From positions 32,000,239 to 32,064,238 of the forward strand of contig CM018052.1 of assembly GCA_008638375.1 (NCBI GenBank): a DNA stretch of 64,000 nucleotides, read 5' to 3'. This stretch comes from Nyssa sinensis (Eukaryota; Streptophyta; Magnoliopsida; Cornales; Nyssaceae). This document shows positions 22,832 through 35,091 of the stretch, one piece after another. Positions within the stretch are counted from its first letter, which is position 1. Each line of letters begins with the position of its first letter. Under the pieces are notes generated by a model that saw only the letters and a list, made by a program, of their open reading frames with translations, was not told where the DNA came from and ran no database searches. The translations under genes and the position numbers were made by a program.

Positions 22832-24000
22832 TGTTGAAAAATAATGGGTTTGAGCATAATAAATAGCTAACTTTGAGCTACAATTAAAGTGGATCCCACA
22901 AATTACTTTTAGTGGGTCCCCATGGGAATGTGTTCTCCTCCATAAGGAGATGAAGATTAAATATTGGGTTGTTCAAAACCATTAAGAGGTGAATGAGAAA
23001 TTGCCTCCAAACATCACCACTTGGGAATAGTAACTAAACCTTGAAACTTGTGCAAAAAGCTTGTGTCCCACATAGGATGGAAACAAGGCTGTTAAAGAGT
23101 ATATATACACATACCTTACTTTGGGGTTTGGGCCCCAAGGGGCACCCCAATTTTGTGGAAGAGGGAGGACCTAAGCAAATGCTTGTATCACCACACGCGC
23201 GCGCCGCTGCCGCCGCTCCGCCCCGCACTGAACCGGGCGCGGGTTCGAGTTCTAGGCCTGGGCTTGAGCTTGGGCTTGCTATGTATATATCTTTTTGGAG
23301 AAAATTTATTTAAAGTTTTTCAACCAGAAAACGCAGTCGCTTTAAACTTACGTTTAAGTTATCATTCGAATTCCGAAACGCTGTCGTTTTACGTCATGCG
23401 TAAGGTTACCGTTGAGAGTCCAAAACGCAATCGTTTTGCGACATGCGTACGGTTACCATTGGGAGTCCTAAATACCGTCGTTTTGCGATGGCGTTGGTTT
23501 GACTGAACAGTCGTCTTCCCTGTGTCTGTTCGCCATGAACAGACACAACTGAACCTTAATGACTGTACCAAACAATCATGAAGAAGCCTGTAAATACCAG
23601 ACCTTCATTGCATTTCATCCCATCCGAATTATTGCATTCTCTCTCTCTCTCTCTGCATAGTCTGTATAAGTCTAGTTCGAGTGTTGCCATTGTTGTGTTC
23701 GTAGGGTTCTAAAGATAGAAATGCTGCTTCTTTAGAACCGAAATCTGTTCTATCTTGGGAGACGATTGCTCATCACCTTGAGCACCGAGAGGGAGCAAAT
23801 TTGTCTTAAGGAAATTATGAATTTCACAAGGCTCGGATTTACATTCTGTTCAAATTTAATACAGTGAGTTTCTATTCAAATTTAATACTGTGTTTCTATT
23901 CTGTTTTATAACAGTGCTTATTTATTCTGATTAATTCCTTGTAACAGTATATAGATATATATATATATATATATATTCAGTATATTGGAAAGGTATAACA
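22832..24000 (+). repeat. 5' LTR of the Copia element
   Basis: Contains the GC-rich block 23195-23280 and a series of imperfect repeats of the type AAACGCxGTCGTTTT(A/G)CG at about 23320-23500. The tract 23797-23810 is complementary to the sequence just downstream of the LTR. Confidence 0.93.
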
Positions 24001-24041
24001 ATCTTAAGACAAATTTTTATTTTTCTTGTTATAATATACTG

Positions 24042-24077
<36 letters not shown>

Positions 24078-24717
24078 CTGTTCTGTTATATATATATATA
24101 TATTTATATACAGTACTGTTATACATAGTACTGTTTGATTATATTATATATATAAATATACTGTATTGATATATTATATATATATATATATGACTACTGT
24201 TGTTATTTATATTATTATATAAATATATAGTATTGTTTCTTATATAATATAGTACTGTTATTGTTAAATACAATACTGGTTTATTATATATATAAATATA
24301 TAGTACTGTTTATATATAGACTGTTGAATCTGTTTATATATATATATATATATATATATAAATATGTAGTACTGTTATATATATACTGTTGAATCTGTCT
24401 ATATATATATATATATATATTGTTTATGTTGTTCATTGGTTTTTGTCAAAACATTGAATCTGTTTCATTGTTTAATAAAATATTAACTGTTTTATAAAAA
24501 AAAAAAAAAATTGAATCTATTTTTATAAACTTCTCTGTTTTATAAAAGCAGTTCTGTTTAAGTGGATTTGTTCTACTTATTAAAATTCTGTTTAAGTGGA
24601 TTTGTTCTACTTATTAAAGTTCTGTTTAAGTGGATTTGTTTTACTTATTGATGTTCTGTTTAGTAGTTTTTTGGTTAATAAATAATTGAGACATAACTTT
24701 CTATTTTTGTAACAGAA
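24001..24717 (+). repeat. Copia 5' leader: degenerate (TA)n/CTGTT tract and 34-bp tandem repeats
   Basis: 24040-24420 is almost entirely TA repeats interrupted by TACTGTT/GTACTGTT phrases. At 24552-24653 three 34-bp units (TTCTGTTTAAGTGGATTTG and then TTCTACTTATTAAA) follow each other, with a partial fourth. Confidence 0.85.
24003..24016 (+). promoter_or_regulatory. Putative primer-binding site complementary to the element's own LTR
   Basis: CTTAAGACAAATTT begins 2 nt after the LTR end, the usual PBS spacing, but does not begin TGG and so cannot pair with a mature tRNA CCA end. It is the exact reverse complement of 14 nt inside the LTR (23797-23810, preserved at 30217-30230 in the right LTR). 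Self-priming or a leader hairpin is inference. Confidence 0.55.
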
Positions 24718-25651
24718 ATGACATTTACAAGTAATGCACCTACAAGCAATGCACCCATCATGAATGTGTCTCATGGAGAAAAGCCCGAAAAGTTCAATGG
24801 AACAGATTTCAAACGTTGGCAACAAAAGATGATCTTCTATCTCACAACCTTGAATTTGGCAAGGTTCTTTCATGAAGATTCTCCTATACTTGTTGAAGGA
24901 GAAACTGACAAGGAAAAAGTGGCTGCTGTTGATGCATGGAAACATGCAGATTTCTTATGTAGAAATTACGTGTTGAATGGATTGGATAATACATTATATA
25001 ATATATATTATTCAATCAAAACAACAAAGCAACTATGGGAATCTTTGGACAAGAAATACAAAACTGAAGATGCTGGCATGAAGAAATTCATAGTTGGTAA
25101 ATTTCTTGACTACAAGATGGTAGACCATAAAAAGGTGATAAGCCAAGTTCAAGATCTACAAGCGATCCTCCATGACATCCATGCTGAAGGAATGTCTCTA
25201 AGTGACTCATTTCGAGTGGCTACTGTGATTGAGAAATTACCACCATCATGGAAAGACTTTAAAAATTATCTCAAGCACAAACGCAAAGAGATGAATCTTG
25301 AAGAGTTGATAGTGAGACTACGAATTGAAGAAGAAAATCAAGGGTCTGAAAAGAAAAATGGAAATCATTCCATGGGGGGCTAAGGCCAATGTTGTTGAAC
25401 AAGGCTCAAAGAATAAAAGGAAGCGTGAAGGAGAAGGTCTTTCTCAAGTTTGTAAGAAGTTCAAAGGGAAATGCTACAACTGTGATAAGCAAGGACATCG
25501 TTCAAACGACTGTCGCAAACCTAAGAACTCAAGGAAACCAAATGCTCAAGCAAACATGACAGAATGTGATAGGCTTTCAATTGATGTTGGTGAGATGAAT
25601 CTTTCTGCTGTTGTATCCGAATGTAACTTGGTGGGAAACCCCAAGGAATGA
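24718..25651 (+). pseudogene. Copia gag, frameshifted
   Basis: ATG at 24718. The first frame ends at 25383; the second begins within 25325 and ends at TGA 25649-25651. The break lies in or next to the G-run at 25373-25379. N-terminal Gag: KFNGTDFKRWQQKMIFYLTT, TKQLWESLDKKYKTEDAGMK, then LPPSWKDFKNYLKHK. The zinc knuckle CYNCDKQGHRSNDC (C-x2-C-x4-H-x4-C) is intact in the second frame. The stop at 25649 sits immediately before the protease. Confidence 0.9.
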
Positions 25652-26944
25652 TGGGTAGACACTGGGGCTACATGCCACATTTGCTCAAACATATGGATGT
25701 TCTCTACCTACAAACCTGTTGAGCACGAAGAACAACTCTTCATGGATAATTCTTCGAGTTCTAAAGTGGAAGGAAGTGGAAAGGTGATACTGAAAATGAC
25801 ATCTGGCAAAGAACTCACTCTCAACAATGTGCTTCATGTGCCTGACATTCGCAAAAACTTAGTCTCTGGATCATTGCTTAGCAAGAATGGCTTCAAATTA
25901 GTCTTTGTGTCTTACAAATTTGTGCTCACTAAGAATGAGATGTTTGTGGGAAAGGGTTATTTGAGTGAGGGGCTGTTTAAGATGAATGTTATGACTATTG
26001 TACCGAAATCTAATAATAATAATAATAATGCTTCTTCTTCTTACTTGCTTGAGTCTTCAAATATTTGGCATGCTAGATTAGGACATGTTAATTTTGATAC
26101 TTTACGTAGATTAATTAACTTAGAATTTTTGCCTAAATTTGATATTAATTCTAATCACAAATGTGAAACTTGTGTGGCATCTAAATTGATAAGATTACCC
26201 TTCCATTCTGTTGGAAGAAGTACTGAACCTCTAGATTTAATTCATAGTGATATCTGTGACTTAAAGTTTGTGCAAACTAGAGGGGAAAAAAAATATTTTA
26301 TCACTTTTATTGATGATTGCACTAGATACTGTTATATGTATTTGCTAAGAAGCAAAGATGAGGCTATAGAAATGTTCAAACATTACAAGAATGAAGTTGA
26401 GAATCAACTTAGCAAAAAGATCAAGGCAATAAAAAGTGATAGAGGTGGTGAATATGAATCACCTTTTGAGGAGTTCTGTTCAGAACATGGAATAATTCAC
26501 CAAACTACCGCTCCTTCTTCACCTCAATCTAATGGTATTGCTGAACGCAAAAACCAAACATTAAAAGAGATGATGAATGCTATGTTGTTAAGTTCTGGTT
26601 CACCCCAGAATTTGTGGGGGGAAGTTTTGCTTTCCACTAATTATATTCTCAACAAAATACCTCATAAGAAAACTCATAAAACACCTTATGAATTATGGAA
26701 AGGTCATAGACCTTGCTATAAATACTTAAGAGTGTGGGGGTGTCTAGCTAAAGTGGCAGTTCCTAAACCTAAAAAGGTTAAGATAGGACCAAAAATCATT
26801 GATTGTGTATTCATTGGTTATGCAAATAATAGTAGTGCATATCGATTTCTTGTCATAAATCTGAGATTCCTGATGTACATGTTAATACAATTATTGAGTC
26901 AAGGGATGCTTCATTTTTTGAAAATGTATTTCCTTATAACATGA
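25652..26944 (+). pseudogene. Copia protease and integrase region, frameshifted near its end
   Basis: Open in the frame of the second gag ORF right after the TGA at 25649. Aspartic protease motif [12 protein letters not shown]-pre-integrase HARLGHVNF with CETC (HHCC zinc finger); integrase core with catalytic residues in [14 protein letters not shown] and the Glu of [10 protein letters not shown]. The frame is lost at about 26850-26860. Confidence 0.9.
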
Positions 26945-28662
26945 CACATGAATCAAGTTTACAGAAAAGGCCTCTAGAAGCTACAGTTAGTAATAATCAT
27001 GAAAGTATAGACCAAAAGTCTATAATTGATGAACCTACACGTAGCAAGAGAGCAAAGAAATCAACGTTCTTTGGACCCGATTTTCTAACATATTTGTTGG
27101 AAAATTATCCTCAAACGTTCAAGGAAGCAATGTCCTCTCCCGAAGCTTCATATTGGAAAGAAGCAATCAATAGTGAAATTGAATCCATCATGCAAAATCA
27201 TACGTGGGAATTAGTGGATCTTCCACCTGGTTCCAAACCATTAGGGTCCAAATGGATCTTTAAAAAGAAGATGAAAGCTGATGGGTCAATAGAGAAATAT
27301 AAAGCAAGACTTGTGGTCAAAGGCTATAAGCAAAGGGAAGGATTAGATTATTTCGATACTTACTCACCAGTTACTAGAATCACATCTATTCGGATGTTGA
27401 TTGCGATAATAGCTTTAAATGGATTAGAAATACATCAAATGGATGTGAAAACTGCTTTCTTAAATGGTGAGTTAGATGAAGAAATATATATGGAACAACC
27501 CGAAGGGTTTATTGCTTCAGGACAAGAAAGGAAAGTATGCAAGGTTGTCAAATCCCTCTATGGATTAAAGCAAGTACCAAAACAATGGTATGAGAAATTT
27601 GACAATGTAATGATGTCAAATGGATTCAAGATCAATGAGTGTGACAAATGTGTATATGTCAAAACCACTCAAAAAGGACATGTCATCTTATGTCTTTACG
27701 TTGATGATATGCTAATTTTAAATAGCACCATTGATATGATAAATGCTACAAAACAAATGTTATCCAATAGATTTGATATGAAAGACTTAGGTGTCGCAGA
27801 CACCATTTTAGGAATGAAAATTTCTAGAATGTCTGATGGACCTGTTTTATCTCAATCTCATTATATTGAGACATTACTTGATAAGTTCAAGAAGTATAAC
27901 ATAAATCCTGTAAAGACACCAGTGGATATAAGTCTTCATCTGGCTAAAAATATTGGAGAAAGCATATCTCAATTAGAGTACTCTCGTATAATGGGCAGCT
28001 TAATGTATGTCATGAACTGCACTCGACCTGATATAGCATATTCAGTGAGTAAGCTTAGTCGATTTACGAGTAATCCAGGCAACAATCACTGGAAAGCAAT
28101 AGTAAGACTTTTGGGATATTTTAAATATACCTAAAATTATGGACTGCACTACACGAGATATCCAGCTGTCCTTGAAGGGTATAGTGATGCTAATTGGATA
28201 TCTGATTCAAAAGACACCAAATCCACAAGTGGATATGTGTTTACTCTAGGAAGTGCAGCTGTGTCTTGGAAATCCTCCAAACAAACATGTATTGCTAGAT
28301 CTACAATGGAATCTGAATTCATTGCTTTAGATAAAGCTGGAGAAGAAGCCGAATGGCTTCACAATTTCTTAGAAGATATTCCAAATTGGTCAAGACCAAT
28401 GCCCGCTATTTGTATCCATTGTGATAATTAATCAGCAATTGGAAGGGCACAAAGTCATATGTATAATGGTAAGTCACGACACATACGTCGAAGACATAAT
28501 ACCGTTAGACAATTGCTCTCGAATGGAATTATCACCATTGACTATGTAAGGTCAAAAGATAATATTGCGGATCCACTTACAAAAGGCTTAACCCGAGAGC
28601 AAGTGGAAAGTTCATCGAAGGGAATGGGTTTAAAGCCTATGTCTAAACAAGAGTTGTCATAG
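26941..28662 (+). pseudogene. Copia reverse transcriptase and RNase H, interrupted by two stops
   Basis: One frame broken by TAA at 28132-28134 and TAA at 28429-28431, with its natural end at 28660-28662. RT motifs: [56 protein letters not shown] and the catalytic LYVDDMLIL. RNase [34 protein letters not shown]. Confidence 0.92.
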
Positions 28663-29235
28663 TGGCAACCCAACCTAGTTGACTGGAGATCCCAAGATCT
28701 AGGTTCAAAGGGCTAACCGAACTATGAAACAACTCAGTACGCACTGAGGAGATATTTATTCCTAACCATTCCTATGATGAGACAGTGCACATCTGCTGCG
28801 AAAACTAAGGATAAGTTACGCTTTTAATGATTTATATCTTGGAAAGATGTCCAAGTAGGGTATTGCAGGATATTCTTCATAGAAATCACCTATATGAGTA
28901 AGAAGGGGCCGCTTCTATGAGAATTTGAAAGGCTGAATTCTCTAAAACACTCACAGAACCAAGAGGTGTTCAAGGCCAAAATGAACACAAACGTGAGAAC
29001 CAACTATGTCCGAAAGGGTACTGTGTGATTTCTATTGTCTTGGTTTACACAAACGGCTGACAATTTAAAGACCTCATGTCTACTGATTAGCTAAGTAAAT
29101 CCGATAGTCGTTCACTAGGGCAAGTTCAAAGCCAGTAGGCTACTTAACCCAATGCAGTAACTTTTTCACTATACTCGAACTAGTGTCTGCATATCATTTG
29201 TATTACTTTCAGTCAATTTCATTCATGTGGGGGAT

Positions 29236-30425
29236 TGTCGGAAAATAATGGGTTTGAGCATAATAAATACCTAACTTTGAGCTAAAATTAAAGTGGGTCC
29301 CACAAATTACTTTTAGTGGGTCCACATGGGAATGTGTTCTCCTCCATGAGGAGATGAAGATTAAATATTGGGTTGCTCAAAACCATTAAGAGGTGAATGA
29401 AAAATTGCCTCCAAACATCACCACTTGGGAATGGTAACTAAACCTTAAAACTTGTGCAAAAAGCTTGTGTCCCACATAGGATGGAAACAAGACTGTTAAA
29501 GAGTATATATACACATACCTTGCTTTGGGGTTTGGGCCCCAAAGGGCACCCCAATTTTGTGAAAGAGGGAGGACCTAAGCAAATGCTTGGACCATCACAC
29601 ACGCCGCCGCCACCCCGCCCCGCACCGAACCGAACCGGGCTCGGGCTCGGGCTCGGGTTCGGGGTTCTGGCCTGGGCCTGGGCTTGGGCTTGGGCTTGGG
29701 CTTGCTGTGTATATATCTTTTTGGAGAAAATTTATTTAAAATTTTCCAACCAGAAAAAGCAGTCGTTTTAAACTTGTGTTTAAGTTACCATTCGGATTCC
29801 GAAACGCTGTCGTTTTACGTCATGCGTAAGGTTACCGTTGAGAGTCCAAAACGCAGTCGTTTTGCGACATGCGTACGGTTACCGTTGGGAGTCCTAAACA
29901 CCGTCGTTTTGCGATGGCATTGGTTTGACTGAACAATCATCTTCTCTGTGCCTGTTCGTTATGAGCAGACACAACTGAACCTTCATGACTGTACCAAACA
30001 GTCATGAAGAAGCCTATAAATACCAGACCTTCATTGCATTTCATCCCATCCGAATTATTGCATTCTCTCTCTCTGCATAGTCTGTATAAGTCTAGTTCGA
30101 GTGCTGCCATTGTTGTGTTCGTAGGGTTCTAAAGATAGAAGTGCTGCTTCTTTAAAACCGAAATCCGTTCTATCTTGGGAGACAATTGCTCATCACCTTG
30201 AGCACCGAGAGGGAGCAAATTTGTCTTAAGAAAATTGTGAATTTCACAAGGCTCGGATTTACATTCTGTTCAAATTTAATACAGTGAGTTTCTGTTCAAA
30301 TTTAATACTGTATTTCTATTCTGTTTTATAACAGTGCTTATTTATTCTGATTAATTCCTTGTAACAGTATATAGATATATATATATATTAGATATATATA
30401 TTCAGTATATTGGAAAGGTATAACA
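29236..30425 (+). repeat. 3' LTR of the Copia element
   Basis: Retains the TATA box TATAAATA (30015-30022) and the PBS-complementary tract (30217-30230). Confidence 0.93.
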
Positions 30426-30430
30426 TATAA

Positions 30431-31935
30431 TACCCATCCATTTATCCAATTCCCAATCACTTTTTTCAAACCTATAAACCATCACCCGTCCACTCTCAAT
30501 TCCTTTCAGCCATCAACGCTACACAAGCACATCTCCATTGCCTTTCCAACACCATCGCCGCACCACTACATCATCGTCGTGAGCACTGTACTCCACTGCC
30601 GCTACATAAGTACATCTTCTAGGATGAATGTCTACTATACTCCAGCACAAATTCCAATCAAAATTATAAGAAGCCACCAAAAACTTATAAACCCACCATA
30701 ATGTTTTAAATTATAATATTTAGAAATAGCCCATCAAAGTCTCATCCAACGAGCAAATTGGAGAGATTGAAAAGGTAGAGTTTGTCAAACGATGGGAGGA
30801 ATTGGAGGACTCCTTGAGTTTGTCCAAGACGTTGTGATTGGTTGTGATGAAAAGACTTACTGAAGTTTGATTGGAACAAGAATCTTAATTGGCCTAACAA
30901 TAAGAATCATACTTTAAGAAAATATGCTCTAAGAAATCTTCGAACAAATGATGGCCAGGTATTTTTTTTTTTTCAATGAAGAAAATGAGACAAAATTCAC
31001 TGGTCATCACATGGAGAATAGGCTGGATTTGGTCAAAAGACAACTTTGCCTTTTGGATCTTGTTTGTGTGCTAAGAATTGCTCTTAAGTTTAAAGAACTC
31101 TAGTCACTGATTTCAATTTAAAGCTAGTAGTGCAAGTTTGCAGTTCATCTCAGATTGATTTTGTGTGATTTGCACCTCATGTCAACTTTAAGATTATTCA
31201 TTGAGAAATACATAGAGTCTATCATGGCTCTTGCAGTGAGTGAGGAAAGTGACATTAGGCCAATTAACTTAGTAAAGGTAGAGAATCTAATCTGCAAATT
31301 CTATAAATTTTTACACTATTTCATAGTGTAAACTTTTACACATTTTATAATTAGTGAGCTTTTAATTAACTATGTTTTAAATACTAATTTTTTTGGACAA
31401 TTTTTCACAATATTGAAAGTCAATTTTGAGTATCCAACATGTGGTCAAATAATTTTTTTGATTTTTTATTTTTTTATAAAATTGTGAATTTTCACAGTTT
31501 TATAAATGTGTAAAATTTAACACATTTGACTGAGACTAAACATTTCACTGCAAAAGTGTAAATTTTACATTTTTGCTGACGAAATTTTATATTTTTAGAA
31601 TAATTTTTTTCCTTCAGATTTTCATATTCAATATTGATTTTATTTGATAGATTTCAATTTTTTGAGTTCAAAGATATCAATTTTATTAAAAACTGAACTA
31701 TAATTTATAAATTATTGAATTTTTAAAATTTAAAATTTAAAATTTTACTTTTTTTTAAAAAAAAATAGCTCCCATTCACACTTGTGTTTTTTAATTGATA
31801 AACTATTAAGAATGTAAGGGTATTTTAGTCATGATAGTTTTGAAGGATTTGGTGGGTTATTAAATTTAAACTTAGACTTGAAAATAATCTTTGTACTTTT
31901 CATGCACTTCTAACTAAATGACCCTTTAACTAATT
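30431..31935. other. Intergenic, no gene seen
   Basis: The first 200 bp are relatively GC-rich (CACCATCGCCGCACCAC-type), the rest AT-rich. Frames are closed by stops throughout. No known element recognised. Confidence 0.5.
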
Positions 31936-32343
31936 GGATAAATTACACTAACTTTTTATATATTTTTTTGACAAAATACAAATATCTTCTTCAATCTTTT
32001 TTTTTTCAAAATAACAAAATTACCCATTTTATTTTTTTTGACTAATTTTTTATAACTTTTTTTAAAAAAATTTTTATAAAAAAATAAATTTAAAGTAAAT
32101 AAAATATTTTCATTTTATATAAAAATAAGTTTAAGATTTTAATAAGTATCTATTTAAAAATAAAAATAAAGTTAGTCCAAATTGAAAAGAATGAAATAAA
32201 TAATTTTATCATTTTAAAAAAATTGACAAGAAGAAAATATTTTTAATTTATCAAATAAAAAAAAAATAGTATAGTTTTAAAAAAATTTTAAAAAATAATA
32301 TAATTATATAAAATCTCAAAAAATATCAGTATAATTTACCTTA
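31936..32343. mobile_element. Fold-back/MITE-like element, copy 2
   Basis: Begins GGATAAATTACACTAAC and ends CAGTATAATTTACC in inverted relation; the interior includes the AAATAACAAAATTACCCATTT phrase also found in copies 1 and 3. Target duplication not resolvable. Confidence 0.5.
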
Positions 32344-32995
32344 TTAACCTCTTTATAATGTATACAATATGAAGATTAAACAGGTTTAAATGAGTTTGGG
32401 CTCGCCAATTTCACCAACCCCCTCTCCCAACGGCCCAACCCAAATAAATAAATAAATAACTTTGCCAACACCAGTTTTATTCCGCATGAGTAATGCAACC
32501 TTCCCCGGGTTTGTTTAGCAAATTTGTTTTCTTGTTGATATAAAGTTATGACTCTTTTTTTAAAAAAAAATTAAATAAAAAAATAAAATTAATTAATTAA
32601 TTTTAAAAATATCCCGATAAATCAGTATTTTATCTATCATAAAAAAAAATAGGTAAACATAAATATCCAAACATTTCTCTTTGTACAATATTATGTTAAA
32701 GTTTCTTGCGATGTTAATCTCAAGATTCTGATTTGAACGTCGGGAAAAATCCCTAATGGCCCAAAGAAGATTCAGAATTCAACCGACCAAGCTTACGTTA
32801 GCTCAACGCTTTCTTGGGTGTGGGCTTGTTAGAGCTCTGAAGTTGAATAGATTGAATACATATATGAATTTACGAATAAATATATATATACACACAAACC
32901 ATTACAAATCTCAAATATCTCCTTTTTACAGTAACAAAAGAAAAACGCTTAGTGATCTGTTCTATATATATGATGAGCAAGAGATGAAGATGTTG

Positions 32996-33265
32996 TCAAT
33001 TGGGACCCCAACAGCTTAAGAACATGACAGTCCGGAGAGACTCTTCGGCCTGCTTTAGCTTATCAGTACTGTTGGCAACCTTGAATGCTGTAGAATCAAG
33101 AGCACCCGATAACTGTCTCGCCTGCTTTGAAGATGGTGCACTAGTAGGGTCCCTTAGAGTTCTGATTGTTGAGTCACACTTGGAAGCTTGGTCTTTCATT
33201 CCCTGCATCACCCTCACCCTCACCCCCGCCTGGTACAACACTCTACTTATGTACCTCAAGCTCAT
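32996..33265 (-). CDS. Wound-responsive protein, DUF3774 family (copy B)
   Basis: Intronless 89-residue protein. The C-terminal hallmark is perfect: KQAEESLRTVMFLSCWGPN. The N-terminal part (MSLRYISRVLYQAGVRVRVM and then QGMKDQASKCDSTIRTL) matches the family's KDQ-x-C/SK-x-S/N-x-x-RSL region, and the middle has the usual SSKQARQLSGALDS. Expected role: small stress- or wound-induced protein of unknown mechanism. Immediately upstream of the start codon (33267-33288) is a (TA)n tract, and at 33457-33485 a (TA)n(GA)n compound tract similar to that upstream of copy A. The two copies share family motifs but are clearly diverged, so the duplication is old. Confidence 0.9.
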   Translation of the reverse strand: MSLRYISRVLYQAGVRVRVMQGMKDQASKCDSTIRTLRDPTSAPSSKQARQLSGALDSTAFKVANSTDKLKQAEESLRTVMFLSCWGPN

Positions 33266-35091
33266 ATATATATATATATATATATATACCCAATCTCAAC
33301 AACACCCAATAGATTAAACAAGGAATTATGAACAACAAACACAGCAAAGGTTATACAAACAAGATCTGTAGATGTAAACGTTTCAGAAGTGCAGGTTGTT
33401 TCAAGCTTGAGAACGGATGGGTCAGAGACTCGGAGGGCTTGTATGTGTGTGTATATACATATATATATATATAGAGAGAGAGAGATAGAGATAGGTAGCG
33501 TGTTGGAAATAGGTGGGTTATGAAAACTGGTGACGATAAGGAGCAGGTATGATCAGAAACTACAGGCTGTGAGAGATGTGAACCGGCGGAGTTGGCGATG
33601 AAACCCGGGTGCTGGCTATTAATAATTAACAATTAAGGAAAGTAGCGGCTTTTTCCGTGGGTGATTGACACGTGTCGGTTATATAGCAACGGAGATTTAG
33701 ATAAGGACAACGCAGTGTCTACGTAGGATTTTGGAAGTTTCTTTAATTCTTTCTTCGCATTCTTTCGTGTTCGGATAATTTTGATATTTTGCTAAAAATA
33801 ACAGATCTAACGATCAGATTTGAGTCTCCTATCTCAATTCATTCTGCGTGCTTCCAAATGTAAATAAGATATATATATTTTTGATTTTATAAAAAAATTA
33901 TATTTTTTAAAATATTTATTTAAATTTTGCATATCACATCATTTAATATGATAACAATAATAATAATGATAATATATTAAATTATGTAATTAATGTATTA
34001 TTGTTTGATTATATCATATTTTTGTTAAATTATTTAAAATAAAATTTAAAAAAAAATATAATATTATTATTACTTTTTTTTGGCACAATCAATTTAATTA
34101 TACTCCTCCTCCTTGTCAAAAAGTCCACGTCTATCCAATAATATTCTTCCTTCTTATCGAAAAGTCCATGTGGAGTTTATCTTTTGTACCACCAACAATC
34201 TAGGCTGAAGGTTTGGAACCAATAATCTACGATTAGATGATAAATAGGATGTGCATGCATTTACATTAGTACTATTTTCATATGATCCTTAGATCTAAGC
34301 CTATTGTCCCAATGAATTTTTATTTTAAGTTTTTATCTATAATAATAATATTATCATTTTTAAAAATTTATTTCAAATTTCTATTTCAAATAATATAGTA
34401 TTAATGGTTACAAAAAATAAAAAATAATACAGCAGTTCAAGCTTTAACGAAAGCTATTGAAGCCTTGTTTACGAAATTGAAATTCTACTATTCTCTTATA
34501 AGTTTGTTGAGGATCACTGGTTCTTTGTATTGTTAAACACTCACACGAGGACGGAGTTATGAATTTAATTTAGAAGGTGAATTTTATTTTTAGGTTAGAT
34601 CATATATTTAAAAATTAAATATATATAAAAAATTAATATTAATAAATTAATTTTTTGATAAGTAACTATATTTATTAATATACAAAAGTTTATAAATTAT
34701 ACAAATGTGTAATTAAAGAAAGAGACCCACAAAAACCTTTAAACTATACTCAAAAAAATCAATAAAAATTTCATTGAAACGGTCAAATTAGAATAAAAAT
34801 ACAAGGATAAAATGATAAAAACTTTTAGTTCTAGGGACGCAAATACATAAATTAAATGAATATATATATATATATTTTAAAATATTGAAATTATATAAGA
34901 AGAATTTTAATAAAATAATCAAGGAGGGCAAATTGTCCCCTCTGGGCCTAAGGTAGCTCCCTCCATTCACCCATAAGCAGGTTTGCACAATATTTCTTGT
35001 CTCCCGTGAGATGAGATCTTGTTATATTATTTGAATAAATTTTTTTAGAGTAATATTAAAGATTTCTAATTTATATTTTTAATTATATTTT
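33266..35091. other. Promoter side of DUF3774 copy B and AT-rich intergenic DNA
   Basis: 33289-33760 is the likely promoter and leader of the minus-strand gene, with microsatellite at 33457-33485 and a GACACGTGTCGG G-box at 33667-33678. Beyond 33800 the DNA is AT-rich without recognisable genes. Confidence 0.55.
33667..33678. promoter_or_regulatory. G-box (CACGTG) in the DUF3774 copy B upstream region
   Basis: GACACGTGTCGG contains the palindromic G-box core CACGTG, a bZIP/bHLH site often found in stress-responsive plant promoters. It lies about 400 bp upstream of the minus-strand start codon. Confidence 0.45.

Larger units (their letters stand above)
22832..30425 (+). mobile_element. Full-length, inactivated Copia (Ty1) LTR retrotransposon
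   Basis: 7594 bp. LTRs are 22832-24000 and 29236-30425 (1169 and 1190 bp; TG...ATAACA), with a perfect target duplication TATAA (22827-22831, 30426-30430). A purine tract GTGGGGGAT precedes the right LTR. Internal order gag - protease - integrase - RT - RNase H is the Copia order. The coding region is broken by two frameshifts and three in-frame stops, so this copy is dead. No tRNA-type primer-binding site follows the left LTR. The left LTR has lost the TATA box kept in the right LTR (TGTAAATA at 23589-23596, TATAAATA at 30015-30022). Confidence 0.95.

Noticed and set aside
23041..23506. GC-rich open frames with Pro/Ala runs near 23041-23506 and 29454-29932
   Set aside because: They occur at the same position in both LTRs of the Copia element and are closed differently; LTR sequence, not a gene.
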